DNA of 64,000 nucleotides from positions 372,001-436,000 of the forward strand of contig JACGCM010001948.1 of the NCBI GenBank assembly GCA_014058105.1, read 5' to 3'. Position 1 is the stretch's first letter, and each line of letters begins with the position of its first letter. The position numbers and the translations under genes are program-made. Shown one piece after another: positions 21,193-33,498 of the stretch. This DNA comes from Kingdonia uniflora. Its lineage: Eukaryota > Streptophyta > Magnoliopsida > Ranunculales > Circaeasteraceae. The notes beneath the pieces are model-generated. The model was not told the origin of the DNA, did not search any database, and worked only from the letters and a program-made list of their open reading frames with translations.

Positions 21193-24100
21193 ATGAGGCA
21201 TTTGAGTACTGATTATGTGTTAAGGAAGAGATCTTCATCGAGTGATCGGAGGTTGTCGAAGAAACGACGGGAACGCTCATATTCGAAGAGGCATCCGGGT
21301 AAAATAGTGGATTATTGCTCAGCAAGTACAGGTTAGTGGTGAAAACTTCTAACTATTTTGATCTTGTAAATACTATGTATAGTAATCTGTAATCTTTAGT
21401 ACTCTGTTGAGTTTATTTCTTAGGAAACTGGGGTTTTCAAAGGTAAAGATAGGAATGAAGAGAGTCTGTAATGAAAGGTTTGTGGATATGTTGTTTTTAG
21501 AGAGAGAACAAAAATATTTGTTGGAGATGAAGGGGGAAATTTGAAATGATTTGATTTTTGTTTTTGGGATTATAGGGAAAATAGACGTGTTAACTTGGTA
21601 GAGGGTGGGTCTATTTGTATTATTTGTAACGTAGTGATAATGATAAAATATGTCCCTATATCTGTAGGTTCAGTATGCGTTCTAAACCTATTATTCATGT
21701 TAGTAAGTTCATACTCTCGTCTGATTTTGAGGAAACATCGTCTTCCGGGAGGGGGGACGAGTGTAGTAAAATGGAGGAAACGAGTGTAGAGACGATAATA
21801 GAGGTGGTGGGGCCCAGTACATCTGAGGGCGTAAAGGAGAGGGATGATGAAAGAGAAAGAAGTTTTATCATATACCCAGAGGGGGTGGATGTAGGAAAAG
21901 AGTATTTGAGAAATAAGAAGAAGTGCCCAGGAGAGTGGGGCAGATATGTTGAGGAGCAAGGTTTCTTGTTCAGAGCCTATGTCTCTGAGAAAGGGAAGAA
22001 AGAAACATACTACAAAGTTCCCTGTTTATAAAAATGGAAGAAAATGAAAGGTATTGGTGAGGGGGTTAACCTCTCGTATTACAATGGGCTTGGGTTAACA
22101 GGCCTAAGTGGGGGGGTTTTGTGTTTCCTAAATTTGGTCGAATACTGCCTTAGAATTTCGCTGACCTATATTCAGAAAGGGGTCATGAATGCTTTACAGT
22201 GCTTCCCTTCCCAACTAAATGGGAATGTATATGAGATGATGAGGGTGTGTGAGGCACTGATCGAAAAAATGGAGGAAGGAGGGGTCTGCGAAGAAGTTCG
22301 CAGCGGAGGACATTTTGAAATTTTATAAGTTTAAGTATATTGAGGGTCGAAACAGTGGTTACCTGTATAGTGATTCGGCTAGGCCAAAATTATTTGATTT
22401 TGAGTCTTCGGGTATGCCATGGAACGACCACCTTGTATGGGTTGAGGGCAACTATTTGCAAGTTCAAGATGAACCAGCGCTCGAGCTGAACCATAGATAT
22501 ATTAATCCGAGTAAGTAATGTTGACCAATCTTTGAATAGTTGATAGCTATATATGTATGTTGTGTTCCTGATATTCTGCTCCTTTTGTTCTGCAGAGCCC
22601 AAACCGTTGGCTACTCCGGATAAAACTAGCCTGTTCGATTGTGTTGCTCGCGACCAGGACGAGCTCACGGAGGTACTCAGTGAATTGGGTATCCAAAAGC
22701 ACAAAAGTGTAGATTCAATAATTCAGAAAGTTCAGCGAGCTCAAGAAAAATGAGCTATGGCCGAGGGGAAGGCCGTTGAGACCGTGGCTAACTTGCTTAG
22801 TCCTCTACCTTTTGTGCCTCAAACTCTCAAGCGGCTTACTCCCAAAGGTTGAAAATCAGTACAGCAAGGTAGTTCAGTTGTTGAGGCTACATCCATGGAA
22901 CAAGAGCTCACAAAGCCTGCTGCTGGTGACCTGCCAGAAACACGCGACGTGGGTATGTCTATGCTAGGGGATGTTGAGAAGAGTTTGAAGAGAAAGCAAC
23001 TTGTGGGTGAGGACAGTGGTCGGACGAAACCTCTTGCCACTGCCAAGATGCAAGAGTTGGAGCGGAGATACTGTCAGATGGCCGGGACGAATTCACAGAA
23101 GCTCGAGGATGAGTATCTCGAGCATACGTTCGCGGTATGTTTTGTTAACAAATTGTGTGCCTGACGTTGCTTTCGAACTGAAGTAAATTTTTTGAACAGA
23201 TTCTTCTATTTTTGTGGTGTTGGGCGCTGCCAACGATGCAATGTCTGGACAAGAAAAGCCTAGAGTTTGATATTTTGACGGTAAAGTTTAAGGCTTAGTC
23301 AGCTCGTATGAAAGACCCCGAGGGTGACCTTCAGTTGGAGAGAGAGAGAAAAGAGCTGCAGATGCGACTGTAGCTGTAGTAAAGTATAATAAACTGGCGA
23401 AGCATGACAAGCTCATGTCTGATGCGATTGCGGCAGCCTTAGTGGAAATAGACCACTTCATCAACTGGTACTACTATTTTGGGTTGAGTACTGATGATGT
23501 GGCTTTGGCTCGAAATGGTAGGTATACGGAAATCGAGCTTCATGCTGAGGAGGAACTGATGGGTGGTGGTGTTGCTGGTGTGTCTGAGAAAGTTTCACAT
23601 CTTCCTCCAAGCAGTATAGAGGTGACCCCTACTATTGAGCAGACTTTGGACCCTCTGTTGGAATGTGCTAAAATAGTTCCTTCTCTGGGAAACCGCTAAA
23701 ATCTCATTCTGAGGTAGACATTTTGTCAGCCTCTTTCAACATTTTGTGGTATCTTGTCCTATTTTTTAGTTCGCGTGTCGTAGATTGTGATTGTATTATG
23801 TATAATCGTACACTGCTTTTGAGTGGTATTTTGAAATATGTTTATCGAGAATGTTGGTATTGAAATAAGATATCTATAATCTGTGTAGGAAATAGAGCGT
23901 TTGAGAAAATCGAATTCCGAATGGGAGAAGTCGTTGGGTAAAGTGAAGGACTCTGTAGCCCAAATTCAACAGGTACTTAACAAAATTGAATACGAGAGAA
24001 GGCAATTTAAGTTAAATTTAGAGAAAACTTTTAGAGATTTATATGACCTATAATATAAATATGCTAAGATAAAAGTAGAGAGAGACGAAGTGTTAAGAAA

Positions 24101-26447
24101 GGAAGAGGAAAGGGGAGTAGTAATTCCAAAACCCAAAGAGTTGGTATGTTTTAAAGATTTGAATGATAGGGCGAGGTGTCAGAGTATGTTATTAGTTTTA
24201 ACTCTGTATTTTGAGGTCGAAGTAGGTAGTGAGCAAGGGTTGAAGGAGGCGTATCTAGAGTTTTTGAAGGAGAAAGGTGTAGTGCCAGATCCAGCTCGAG
24301 TGATATTTTTAGCTCAAGAAGCACAAAATCGCCATAGTTTAGAAGCAAAAAAATGTTCAGCTCGGGCTGGTGTGTCTGTAGTATGGGGCGATTTATAACC
24401 TTTATCTGATGTCTTTGGCTTTATGTAGGATCGGAAGGCCATGAGGATTCGATTTTTTAGGATAAGAAAAGAACAAATAGAAGTTCAAATGCAATTAGAG
24501 GGTGAGGTAAAGGGGTTACAAGATGATTTATCGAAGTACATGGAGCAGAGAATGTCTTTAGCAACGCGGCTGCCAAAAAAAGTTGTTGCTCGAGTGAAGG
24601 TAGAGGCTAAAATGAGGGCTTTAGCTGTGTTATTAAAAGACACGCGTCAGTGATTGCACACAGCAAAAGTGATATTGAAGGAGCGTCTATGTCTCTCGCG
24701 AACAAAGGGTGCTGCTCTAATGAGGCACTAGCGACATATAGACAATGTTGTCGAGTTTTATGGGGGGGAACTAGCTAGAGTAGAGAACACATTTAGGAAG
24801 TTCGTAGAGGATTGTGGCAAGGATTTTGAAGTGGATAATTCCAAAGTAGAAAACTAGTGGTTTAGTCGAGGTGAAGGAGGAATCGTTGGTGACCACTCCC
24901 GCCCGAGGTCATGGGTGGAGTCATCAAAAGGGGAAGAGGTGGAGCTACTGATATCCCGAATGCGGCGCAAACAACGCCAATAGGAGGTCGTGACTTTTAC
25001 CACGTCGGTAAATGTGCAAGTGTCGAGTAGGAAAGCAGGGAGAGATAAGCTACGGTTGTCTCCAGGCCGGAAGAGTTATAAATAGATTGATTTTAATTTT
25101 TCATGACCAACTCTTCGTAATATTTGATGGGAAATGTAATCTCTGTGTTTTGTTAGAACAGAGTGTCGTAGTTGATTTACTCAAATACCACGTTCTTGAT
25201 GTAACCTTGTGAACTGTTATATGTATTATATTGCTATGAAAAATTATTATAAATGTAATCTGTTGTGATAGGTTGATCTGGCGGTTGTACAAAGCCAGTG
25301 TGACGCATTACGCGTAGAAAATAAACAAATGCGTGTTGAGCTAAGATTGAGTCGGGAGGCCGAACAATTGGCTATTGCTGCTGAAGAAAAATATAGGGAA
25401 GCAATGAGTAGAACTCTTCAAGAGAAAGAGGCTGCGATGTCTGTCTGTTTGAGAAAGATAGAAAGTTTAGAAGCATAGATGAGAAAAAGGGACGTAGAAG
25501 TTGGAGGTGAACTTGGACGAGCTAGTCAACAAGGTACTGAATTATTATCTGTGCGAGCCCAAATTGCAGAACTGCTGGTCGCGTTAGAGGCTGAAGGAAA
25601 TAATGTGAAGGAACTGCAGTTTTAAGTGAATGTACGTGAAGTGGTGATAAGTGTTGTTAGAGCTCGTGCTCGCACCTATGAAGTATTGTGGTTGGTTGCT
25701 GGGGTGACGGGAAAAGAGATGGAAGAGGCTTTTGCTTGGCAGAATGAAGTTATCAAGGAGGACTGGAACAAAACATGTGATCTGGAGCAGCTTTCGCAAA
25801 AGCGTTACTTAGATGTCTTGGAATACCAGTCCGAATATGACAGGCTTTAAAGTACGAATACGAAGCTGGAGAAAGATCTATTGCAGTTAGAAGTAAAATA
25901 TGATTCGAAGCGCGTAGAATTTGAAGGTTATGAGAATTCAATATCTCTTATTTATCATATGGATGAATTCATGACCGTGTCGACAGCTCGGAATGCTGAT
26001 GTGTGTCGTGCGACACAACGAGTGGATGATCGTTGTAAGCAATTGGAAGGTGAATTGAAGGAAGCACAACATAAGCTGAGCGAACTCCTTCTCAGTAAGC
26101 AGGTAAAGAGTAAGGTCGGTAGTAGTCATGAGAGAAAGTTGGTCGCAGTAATCCCGTTTTTTGCAGCGGAATTGAAGAGATTGGAAACAGAGAGTAGGAG
26201 GGTACATGATGGTTTGTTCTCCCGAAGTACAGAATGTGAGATGGAGGTAATCCGATCGGAATACTTAGAACCTATGATTTCGAGGATTAGATCATTTAAG
26301 CAGAGGATGATTAGAGAGGGAAAGAAGATTGTTATTGGGAAGACGTCAGCCTTTATGCGGCATGAGTTGCAGAAAAGTTTACTAGAGGATGTGGCAGGTT
26401 CTTCTAATATGATACATGAGTTGAGTGATAGCTCTAGTGAAGAATGA
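21193..26447 (+). pseudogene. Antisense multi-exon coiled-coil gene of the Tat element (aORF)
   Basis: A split gene on the strand opposite to gag-pol. A basic first exon (21193-21331, MRHLSTDYVLRKRSSSSDRR) ends at a clean AG|GTTAG donor. A second exon region (from about 21668) carries an acidic part, then VNLSYYNGLGLTGLSGGVLC, and after one frameshift FYKFKYIEGRNSGYLYSDSA and GMPWNDHLVWVEGNYLQV; this pattern resembles the plant 'putative gypsy type transposon' domain (PF04195). It ends at CCGA|GTAAGT near 22510, and the next exon starts after TTCTGCAG at 22595. Later exons (about 23890-26447) are Lys/Glu-rich coiled coil, with a 188-codon last open part ending in HELSDSSSEE. Several stops and frameshifts make it inactive. 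Such antisense ORFs are known in Tat elements; their role is unknown. Confidence 0.6.
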
Positions 26448-26599
26448 ATAATATGATTATGTTGTATGTATACAAACAATAGATATAAAGATGGATATAA
26501 ACAGAAATGATTAAGGATGAGTAGTAAACTGTACTAACCGTGTGGGGTACAACTGATACTGTTCGCAAAGCAGTGCGACATGTGATCGGTTTAGCTCAC

Positions 26600-27440
26600 C
26601 TGGTAAGCTATCCGTGATGCATAAGTTGATCATTGTAGCCGAAGCAACGAAATGATCTGTAATCTGTAAACAGCAATATTGGTAGGATATTCGTACACCA
26701 GTATTCTATTGGTGTAAGATTGGCATGCAGTGAATGTATTAGATAGATTGGTTTGGCTGAAGTAACAAACAATCTGTGATGTATTTAGATGATCAATTTG
26801 GCCGAAGAAACAAATGATGTGTAATCTGTGTATAGAAATTTTGTAGGTCAATCGAACACAAGTATTTCATTGGTGTCCAATTGGCGTACAATGAATGTAT
26901 TAGAAAGATCGGTTTGGTCGAAAAAATAAACGATCTGTAATGTATTTAGATGATCGATTTGGCCGAAGCAAGAAATGATCTGTAATATGTGTATATAAAT
27001 TTTATAGGTTAATCGAACACAAGTATTTCATTGGTGTCAGATTGGCGTACAACGAATGTATTAGATAGATCGATTTGGCCGAAGTAACAAATGATTTGTA
27101 ATCTGTGTATAGAAATTTTGTAGCTCAATCGACCACAAGTATTTCATTGGTGTCAGATTGGAGTACAACAAATGTATTAGATAGATCGGTTTGGCTGAAG
27201 CAACAAACGATCTATAATGTATTTAGATGATCGATTTGGCCAAAGCAACAAATGATCTGTAATCTGTTGTATAGAAATTTTGTAGGTCAATCGAACACAA
27301 GTATTTCATTGCTGTCAGATTGGCGTACAGTGAATATATTAGATAGGTCAGTTTGGCCGAAGCAACAAACAATCTGTAATGTATTAGATGGTCGAATTGG
27401 GCGAAGCAACAAATGACCTGTAATCAGTGGATACAAATTA
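26600..27440. repeat. Satellite-like tandem array in the Tat element, period about 161 bp
   Basis: The landmark 'ttggtgtcagattgg' recurs at about 26709, 26870, 27031, 27147 and 27309, giving intervals of about 161, 161, 116 and 162. Each unit contains two diverged 45-base subunits built on 'ttggccgaagcaacaaa' plus 'gatctgtaat'; the short interval lacks one subunit. The array lies between the integrase end and the antisense gene's end, the hypervariable zone of Tat elements known to spawn satellites. Confidence 0.85.
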
Positions 27441-27569
27441 TGTATGGTATAGTAGAAAATACTCATATACCTTCATCAAAATAGTAATATTTTATTGATG
27501 TGAACTTGTCATGATAGTTTGGTTGAGAGAAAAGTATACTGTAATAGGGGCGTTATCGACGATACAATT

Positions 27570-28720
27570 TTAGTCTCCTTATGTTCCAAGGATTAGGTAC
27601 GTGCTCGTCATGCTCAGTAGCGAGGTCGTAAGAACCAAGGCCGCTTTTCCCGATGACGACAAAAGGACCTTCCCAGTTTTTGGATAATTTCTCGGCGTTG
27701 AGTTTTTGCGATGTTTTGGAATCTCCCGGATGACCAGATCCTTAAGTTCGAACTCTCGATGTCGGACCCGCTTGTTATAAGATCGAGTTAAGGCTTGTTG
27801 ATATCTTCCTAATTTCATGATGGTTCTGTCTCTAGTCTCTTCGATCTAGTTCATATTACATGCTAACTGGAACTCGTTTTCTTCATCCGTCATTATATGG
27901 TCGTGGATGGGGTGATGATACTGAGTAGGGATGATGGCATTTGTACCGCAAGCTAGAAGGAATGGTGTGCAGCTAGTTGAAACTCAGGGCGTAGTTTGAT
28001 ACGCCCATAACACATGTGGTAGTTCCATCACCCAATTTCCTTTCTTTTCTGTTAAGCTCTTCTTGATTACATCTACGATGGTACGATTAGTGATCTCTGT
28101 TTGGCCATTTCTTTGAGGGTAATAAGGATTTGAGGGGGAATATATGATGTTGTGTTGATTGAGGAACTCAACAACCTTGGAACCAATAAACTGGGGTCCA
28201 TTGTCGATTCGACGAGATGGGGACAGCCAAATCGAATGATGATGTTTTCCCAGATAAACCTGATAACCTCATCTTCTCGTGTACGGTACAGAGGGACTGC
28301 TTCCACCTACTTGGTGAAGTAATCCGTTGGGACTAAGAGATGTTTTCATTTTCCAAGTGCAATGAGAAACTCGCCGACAAGGTCGAGGACCCATCTATTG
28401 TATGGCCATACGATGTTGCTGAAATGTAGTTCTAAAGCTGGAGCTCAAATTTGTGGACCATGACATTAACAGGCGTCGCATTTGCTTGCGAGCTAGATTG
28501 CTTGAGTTTTCATTTTAGGCCAGAAGATGCCTTGAGAAAGAACTCGGTTGGCTAGGGATCTTCCTGCTGCATGAGAACCGCAAGTTCCTTCATGTAGCTC
28601 TTGTAAGAATTTTTGAGCTTCTTTAAAAGATAAGCATTCAAGATACGGCATTGTGACTGAAATCTTGTATAGGAGGCCATTTTCGACGATGTAACATTTT
28701 GCGTTATCAAGCACGCGCCT
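27570..28720 (-). pseudogene. Tat element integrase
   Basis: The minus strand shows the zinc-binding N-terminus (LHEGTCGSHAAGRSLANRVL, then SQGIFWPKM), a core part with VIRFIWENIIIRFGCPHLV where the catalytic region's RFGxPxxxxxD pattern is broken, and a C-terminal part with RSYNKRVRHREFELKDLVIR. The role would be inserting the cDNA copy. Several frameshifts are present, and a TGA-type break follows the HHCC part. Confidence 0.85.
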
Positions 28721-28795
28721 TCTTTCCGTGGGGTCTTGAGGGAGTTTCTTGTCGAATTTGTTATTAGTACCAATATACTTGAGAAAAGGTCATCT

Positions 28796-29340
28796 TCAAT
28801 CGTCCTCATCCTCTTCAACGCCCACAGTATTAACAAAATTTGAACTGATAATGTTAATGTTGGGGGTTGATATTACTTCAATCTTGAGGTGTCGGGCTTC
28901 TGAGCTGAGCACTCCTACAAGATAGGCGAGGGAATCAGAATGTCTATTTTCTCTGCGCGGCAGATGTTCGATGGAAATTTTCTTGAATCTACTCATTCTA
29001 TCAGCTACTACGACTACGTAATCAATCATTTCCCGTTCTTTTGGAACTTTTCTGTGTAATGGTTTACAATGAGCAGAGAGTATGTATACATGGACAGTTC
29101 GGATACTCTAATCTCTAGAGGTGTGATCAGCACAATTCCAATACCGGATATTGTGGGTCCAGAGGATCCATCAGTTAGGAGACGCCACCCTTTTGCGTTA
29201 TCCAGTCTGTTTTTCCTTCAAGCTGTTCGTTCTGAGTTTATGTGTTGTCTTCTTCCCAGTCAGGATCTTCTACGGGGAAGTCGGCAAGGAAGTCTGTTAC
29301 GGCCTGGCCCTTTTTTAAATGTCTCGGTTCGAATCGGATA
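28796..29340 (-). pseudogene. Second RNase H domain of the Tat element
   Basis: After QAVTDFLADFP the minus strand reads WRLLTDGSSGPTISGIGIVL, matching the first catalytic Asp motif (DGSS...GxGIVL) of the additional archaeal-type RNase H seen in Tat elements. It ends with ISIEHLPRRENRHSDSLAYL. The middle part is frameshifted. Confidence 0.7.
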
Positions 29341-29525
29341 TCGTGCTTGCCAAGAATGATCGACCACTACTGGCCTCGTCTTGATTTTTCTCGCTTGGAT
29401 AACATTTTGCGTAGAGGGTAGTTTGTCACTACTCGGACTGAGTGGGCCTGGAAGTATTATCTCAATTTTGGTGAGGTATAAACGAGAGCCAACAGCAGTT
29501 TTTCGACCCTGCTGTATCGAGATTT

Positions 29526-30560
29526 TTATGGAGTGAGAGTTTTACTGATAAAATAAATGGGCTTCTCAGTTTTCTCCTCAAGCCGAATGAGAACGGAACT
29601 TAATGATTCTTCAGTAACTGCGAGATAAATGGTGAGCTCTTCACCTTCGCTAGGTGTACTCATTACTGGTGGTGATCCCAAGTAAAGTTTTAATTGCTGA
29701 AAAGCTGCTTTGCACTCCGCTGTCCATTCGATTTCATGGCTTTTATTAGATTTCTGTTTGGTCCTCCCCTCACGTAGTAAGTTGAACAACCATCGACAGC
29801 GATCAGATGATTTTGAAACAAAATGATTTATTGCGGCAATCTTCCCTACTAACTTCTGGACGTCTTTTTTCGTTCTAGGGGAAGGCATGGATAACAGTGC
29901 GCGGATTTGATCTGGATCGGCCTTAATACCACGCTTGCTGATCAAGTGACCAAGGAACTTTCTTGACTGAACTCTGAACTGGCATTTGTCAGGGTTGAGT
30001 CTCATCTATAGAGACGGAGGATATCAAAGGCCGTTTGTAAATCCGTAATGTGATTTTCTTTATTAAAACTTTTGTACAACATATCGTCTGTATAGACCTC
30101 TATTGTTTTTCCAAGGTAATCCTTGAACATTTGAGTCATCAACCGCTGGTAAGTAGCTCTAGCATTCTTGAGACCGAATGGCATGACTTTATAGCAGTAT
30201 AGTTCATGATCTATAATGAAAGTTGTCTTCTCTTGGTCTTCAGGTAGAATAGGTATCTGGTTATAGCCTGACGCGGCATCCATCATAGACAGGAGCTCGT
30301 GTCCTGACGTAGAGTCGAGCAGGTTATTAATGACTGGGAGTGGGAAACTATCTTTCAGAGTATGCCTGTTCAGGTCGATAAAATCCACGCATACCCAGAT
30401 TTTCCCATTCTTCTTCGGTACTGCTACAATATTCGATATCCACTCTAGATAGTTGGCCTTTCAGATAAAACTGACGTCGATGAGTTTTTCGATTTCCTTG
30501 TTGAGCTCAATGCGAAGTCTAGGTGCTAAAGTTCTCCATTTATGTTTGATAGCCACGGCT
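29526..30560 (-). pseudogene. Tat element reverse transcriptase and first RNase H
   Basis: Minus-strand motifs appear in order: WISNIVAVPKKNGKIWVCVD, then FPLPVINNLLDSTSGHELLS, MMDAASGYNQIPI, the PFGLKNARATYQRLM block, the active site as YTDDM (usually YVDDM), then MRLNPDKCQFRVQSRKFLGH and ISKRGIKADPDQI, then an RNase H remnant with KPIYFISKTLTP. One frameshift lies between LRLYR and MRLNP near 30003. The second residue of the YxDD box is Thr, which is unusual. Confidence 0.92.
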
Positions 30561-30730
30561 TTTTCCTTCAAGTTTAGTTTATAACAGGACAGGTTCGGGT
30601 CGATACCCGACATCTCGTGAAAAATCTATGTGAAGACGTCACTGTTGTCTTTAAGGAACTGGATGAGAGTTTCGCGCTCTGCAGGGGGCAGATGGGTTCC
30701 AATATATGTCCCCCGTTTGGATCTACTGAT

Positions 30731-31165
30731 TTAAATATATTTTATAGTCTCTATGTTGGGCAGATGTTGCCCCGTAGTGTTAATTGTGTAGTTCTCTATA
30801 ATGTTTTCTATTATCTTTTGTATTTGCAATGCAAGTTGATGCTCGGAAGGTGTTGGTTCAATGACGACAAAACGTTCGCATGCTCGAGCTAATTTATGAC
30901 TTCCTTTTATTTTGTACATGCTACCCTCCCACTCAAAATGTAATGCCAAGTGGTAGGTTGATGGAATAGCGTGAATATTGTGTAACCAGCAATGACCCAT
31001 GATCCATAGATACTGCGACTTTGTGTTGTCGACGTAAAAGACAACGTCTAGTGTCACCAGCCCTGCGGTGATAGGGAGCACAATCATCCCCACGCGTTCT
31101 TCTTTGGATCTGCTGAAACCACAGACATCGACGTCGCTGGGTTGAACCTTATCGGCTAGACCCAT
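30731..31165 (-). pseudogene. Tat element protease region
   Basis: The 144-codon open frame contains LPITAGLVTLDVVFYVDNTK and YLWIMGHCWLHNIHAIPSTYH, which follow the pattern of the C-terminal part of plant gypsy aspartic proteases (xVxFxVxDxxxxYNxILGRxWLxxxxAxPSTxH), with ILGR changed to IMGH. The DTG/DSG catalytic motif must lie upstream in the frame-broken part near 31200. Confidence 0.7.
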
Positions 31166-31814
31166 CTGGTTGATCGTGCTCTAAAATAGGAGCTCAATGG
31201 TGCTGCCCATGTCGACCATCATTGTATGAAGCACCATGTTCCGCATTTTCAACATGATTATCAAGGTGTCATGGTGAGGATAGTTGACGTGTCGAACATC
31301 TCAATCGTTGAAAGAGATTCCAGTTCACTGAGAACTGGATATTGGGATTAAACGAGTTTCTTTATCCTGCATGGATAGATCATGACATTGGGCAACGCGC
31401 CTTTGTTTGCTTCTGTTCGGCTCTTTGACGACCTGGGTCTCCACAAAATGGCAGAGAGAGATATGGTATAAATGCTTTTTGGCTGCGGGCTCCTCTATTT
31501 GTATAGTTGCAGTGATGGTTGTAACTTCCCTTCTTATAACTCTCCACATCCACTATGTATTCGTGCATCCGTCCATCCGCGAAGATATACTCTAGCAACC
31601 GTTGTAGGGCAAAACATTACTCTGTTTCATGATGTCGGATCTTATGGCGGATGCAATACAGTTTGTTCTCGATCGGCTATAGGTACTGTGCATTTTGGAA
31701 GAATCTGTCCTTCTGCAATATAGGATATATGCTAGCTATAGTCACATTCATCTTCGGAAGGTAAGGGCGAGGAAAATTACTTCCCTTCCGAGGTCGTTCG
31801 TCGTTAGATTTGGC

Positions 31815-32600
31815 TTATTTTCTCTCTCCTCTTTGGTCTGATGTCCGATTAAAATTAAAATGGTTTGGCTGATCTCGAGCCGTCAGCGTTGATTTTTGAG
31901 GTTTCTGTCTGTCGGACACCATCCATTCTAGATCAATGTATCCGTTAACATTTTTGATCATGTCCTCTAATATGGTTGGTTTGTTGAGGACGAGGTACTC
32001 TTTTGCTCGACCATCGACTAGTAAGGCATTGGTGAAAGCAGAAATAGTGATCTTATGGTCGAGTCGATCCACTTTTTGAGCAAATTCCAAAAACCTTTTT
32101 GTAAACATCTCGAGCTTTTCTCCTGGCATCTATTTTAGACTGAACAGAGAATACAAGTTCTCTTCCTTATCTCTGTTGTGCGAGTAGTTCTTGATGAAGA
32201 GCTCGCATAACTGTTCGAAAGTCGTGATAGACCCTTCAAGTAGTGTGTGGAACTGCCGCAAGGGCTCACCGGATAAGCTGGTAGGAAAGAGTCAGCATAG
32301 AATGTGGTTGGATGTGGAATGCAGGCCTAGAGCATCTTGGAACTCTTGGACGTACTCCACTGGATCAGTCCCTTTGTATTTTCGGATCTTTGGAGTGTGA
32401 AAACCAATAGGGACCTCACCTTCTAAGAACTCTTGGGAAATCGGTCTATTCTGTAACCTGTTGTGGATCCCTTTTGTCGGAGTGTGGGCTTTGAGAAATT
32501 CTTTGATCTGTTTTTCAACATTCTCCTAAGTGACATACTATTGAGCCATGATGGTTGGTCGAATGATGCGTCCTTCTCTAGGGTTGTGGTCACCACTCCC
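31815..32600 (-). pseudogene. Tat element gag region
   Basis: The open part (32129-31815) reads MPGEKLEMFTKRFLEFAQ and ILEDMIKNVNGYIDLEWM, which fits the retrotransposon gag capsid of Tat elements (ESLRxYxxRFxxxxxxV...). Upstream sequence to about 32600 continues the gag pattern with stops. Gag forms the virus-like particle that packages element RNA. Confidence 0.7.
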
Positions 32601-32683
32601 TTCGCTTAGACGTTCCAGGAGGTGACATTCTGAGAAAAAGTGTTCAGTGGCATTTTGAGACAATGGGTTTGAGAACTTTGATA

Positions 32684-32699
32684 CCCACAGACGGTGCCA
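32684..32699 (-). other. Primer binding site of the Tat element
   Basis: TGGCACCGTCTGTGGG on the minus strand begins two to three bases inside the 5' LTR. A TGGCRCCGT-type site is usual for Tat/Athila elements. The tRNA was not determined. Confidence 0.75.
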
Positions 32700-32701
32700 A
32701 A

Positions 32702-33493
32702 TGTAATAGCCTAATTCTGGTACCCGAACTTAGCCTTTACACCAAATGTGCTTAGAACGATCAAGAATAACAGACAACAGGAAATAAGATGATTTAACGT
32801 GGAAAATCTCTGAATGGGTTAAAAACCATGACCTCTCCTAAGGATTTTGAGAAAGTGTTGAGCTTATTCTTTGCTAGTCTATTACAATAAACGTCTTAAG
32901 AATATGGGATGATAGAGTAGGAACTTTTCTACAATGATCGTTTCGTCCTTCATCTGCAGTTCTCCAGGTCCTTTTATAGGTCTCCTAATATGACCGTTTG
33001 ATGACCATAAAGTCCCTTAATGATGGGAGTTACAAAGTAAGTGTGAGATATTCCTTGACCAGGTTGTGTAACGTTTCGGCCTTTGTTGCTGTACAACGGC
33101 TCTATTACTGACTGTGTATCTTGTACAGGCCGAACTTCTAGTACATAGGTCAAAAGTGATATCTCAAACTGGGGAAAGTTTGGCAGATCGGACTGCTGTT
33201 GTAGAGGTTAAAAGTGATATCTCGAACTGGGGAAAGTTTGGTGACGTCTTTAGTAGTGTTTCTTGTATGCTGATGATATCGAGGGTGAGGTTTAAGTTTG
33301 AGATACGAAATGAGCTATTACAAGATGGCTCTCAACCAATAGCATGAGTTTTTCTAGGGATGAGTGGCATTGGTTGAGAAACTCATTTCTGTATATGGTT
33401 GTGATTGTGTCACGTGTTCTATTGCTGAGGTCGACAGTTCGTTTGTAGCTCGGAGATGAAGCATGAGGTCGTGATGGGGAATAAGCCACTACA
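32702..33493 (-). repeat. 5' LTR of the Tat element
   Basis: It starts TGTAGTGGCTTATTCC and ends AGGCTATTACA on the minus strand, 792 bp. Confidence 0.93.
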
Positions 33494-33498
33494 GTTAC
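33494..33498. repeat. Target-site duplication, right, of the Tat element
   Basis: GTTAC, identical to 18188-18192. Confidence 0.9.

Larger units (their letters stand above)
18193..33493 (-). mobile_element. Tat-lineage Ty3/gypsy LTR retrotransposon, 15.3 kb
   Basis: This is a complete but inactive element flanked by GTTAC duplications, with two LTRs of about 790 bp. Order on the minus strand: 5' LTR (32702-33493), primer site, gag, protease, reverse transcriptase, RNase H, a second RNase H, integrase, tandem repeat array, opposite-strand ORFs, purine tract, 3' LTR (18193-18982). A second RNase H before integrase, unusually long non-coding space and extra ORFs antisense to pol are features described for the Tat group. 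In the first roughly 155 aligned LTR bases I count about 13 differences, largely transitions, so insertion is old. Stops and frameshifts occur in every coding part. Confidence 0.93.

Noticed and set aside
26600..27440. Regularly spaced repeats considered as a CRISPR array
   Set aside because: The repeats are tandem and diverged without unique spacers, lie in a plant retrotransposon, and have no cas genes.
29069..29359. Plus-strand open frame of 96 codons
   Set aside because: It is the antisense shadow of the second RNase H domain of the Tat element.
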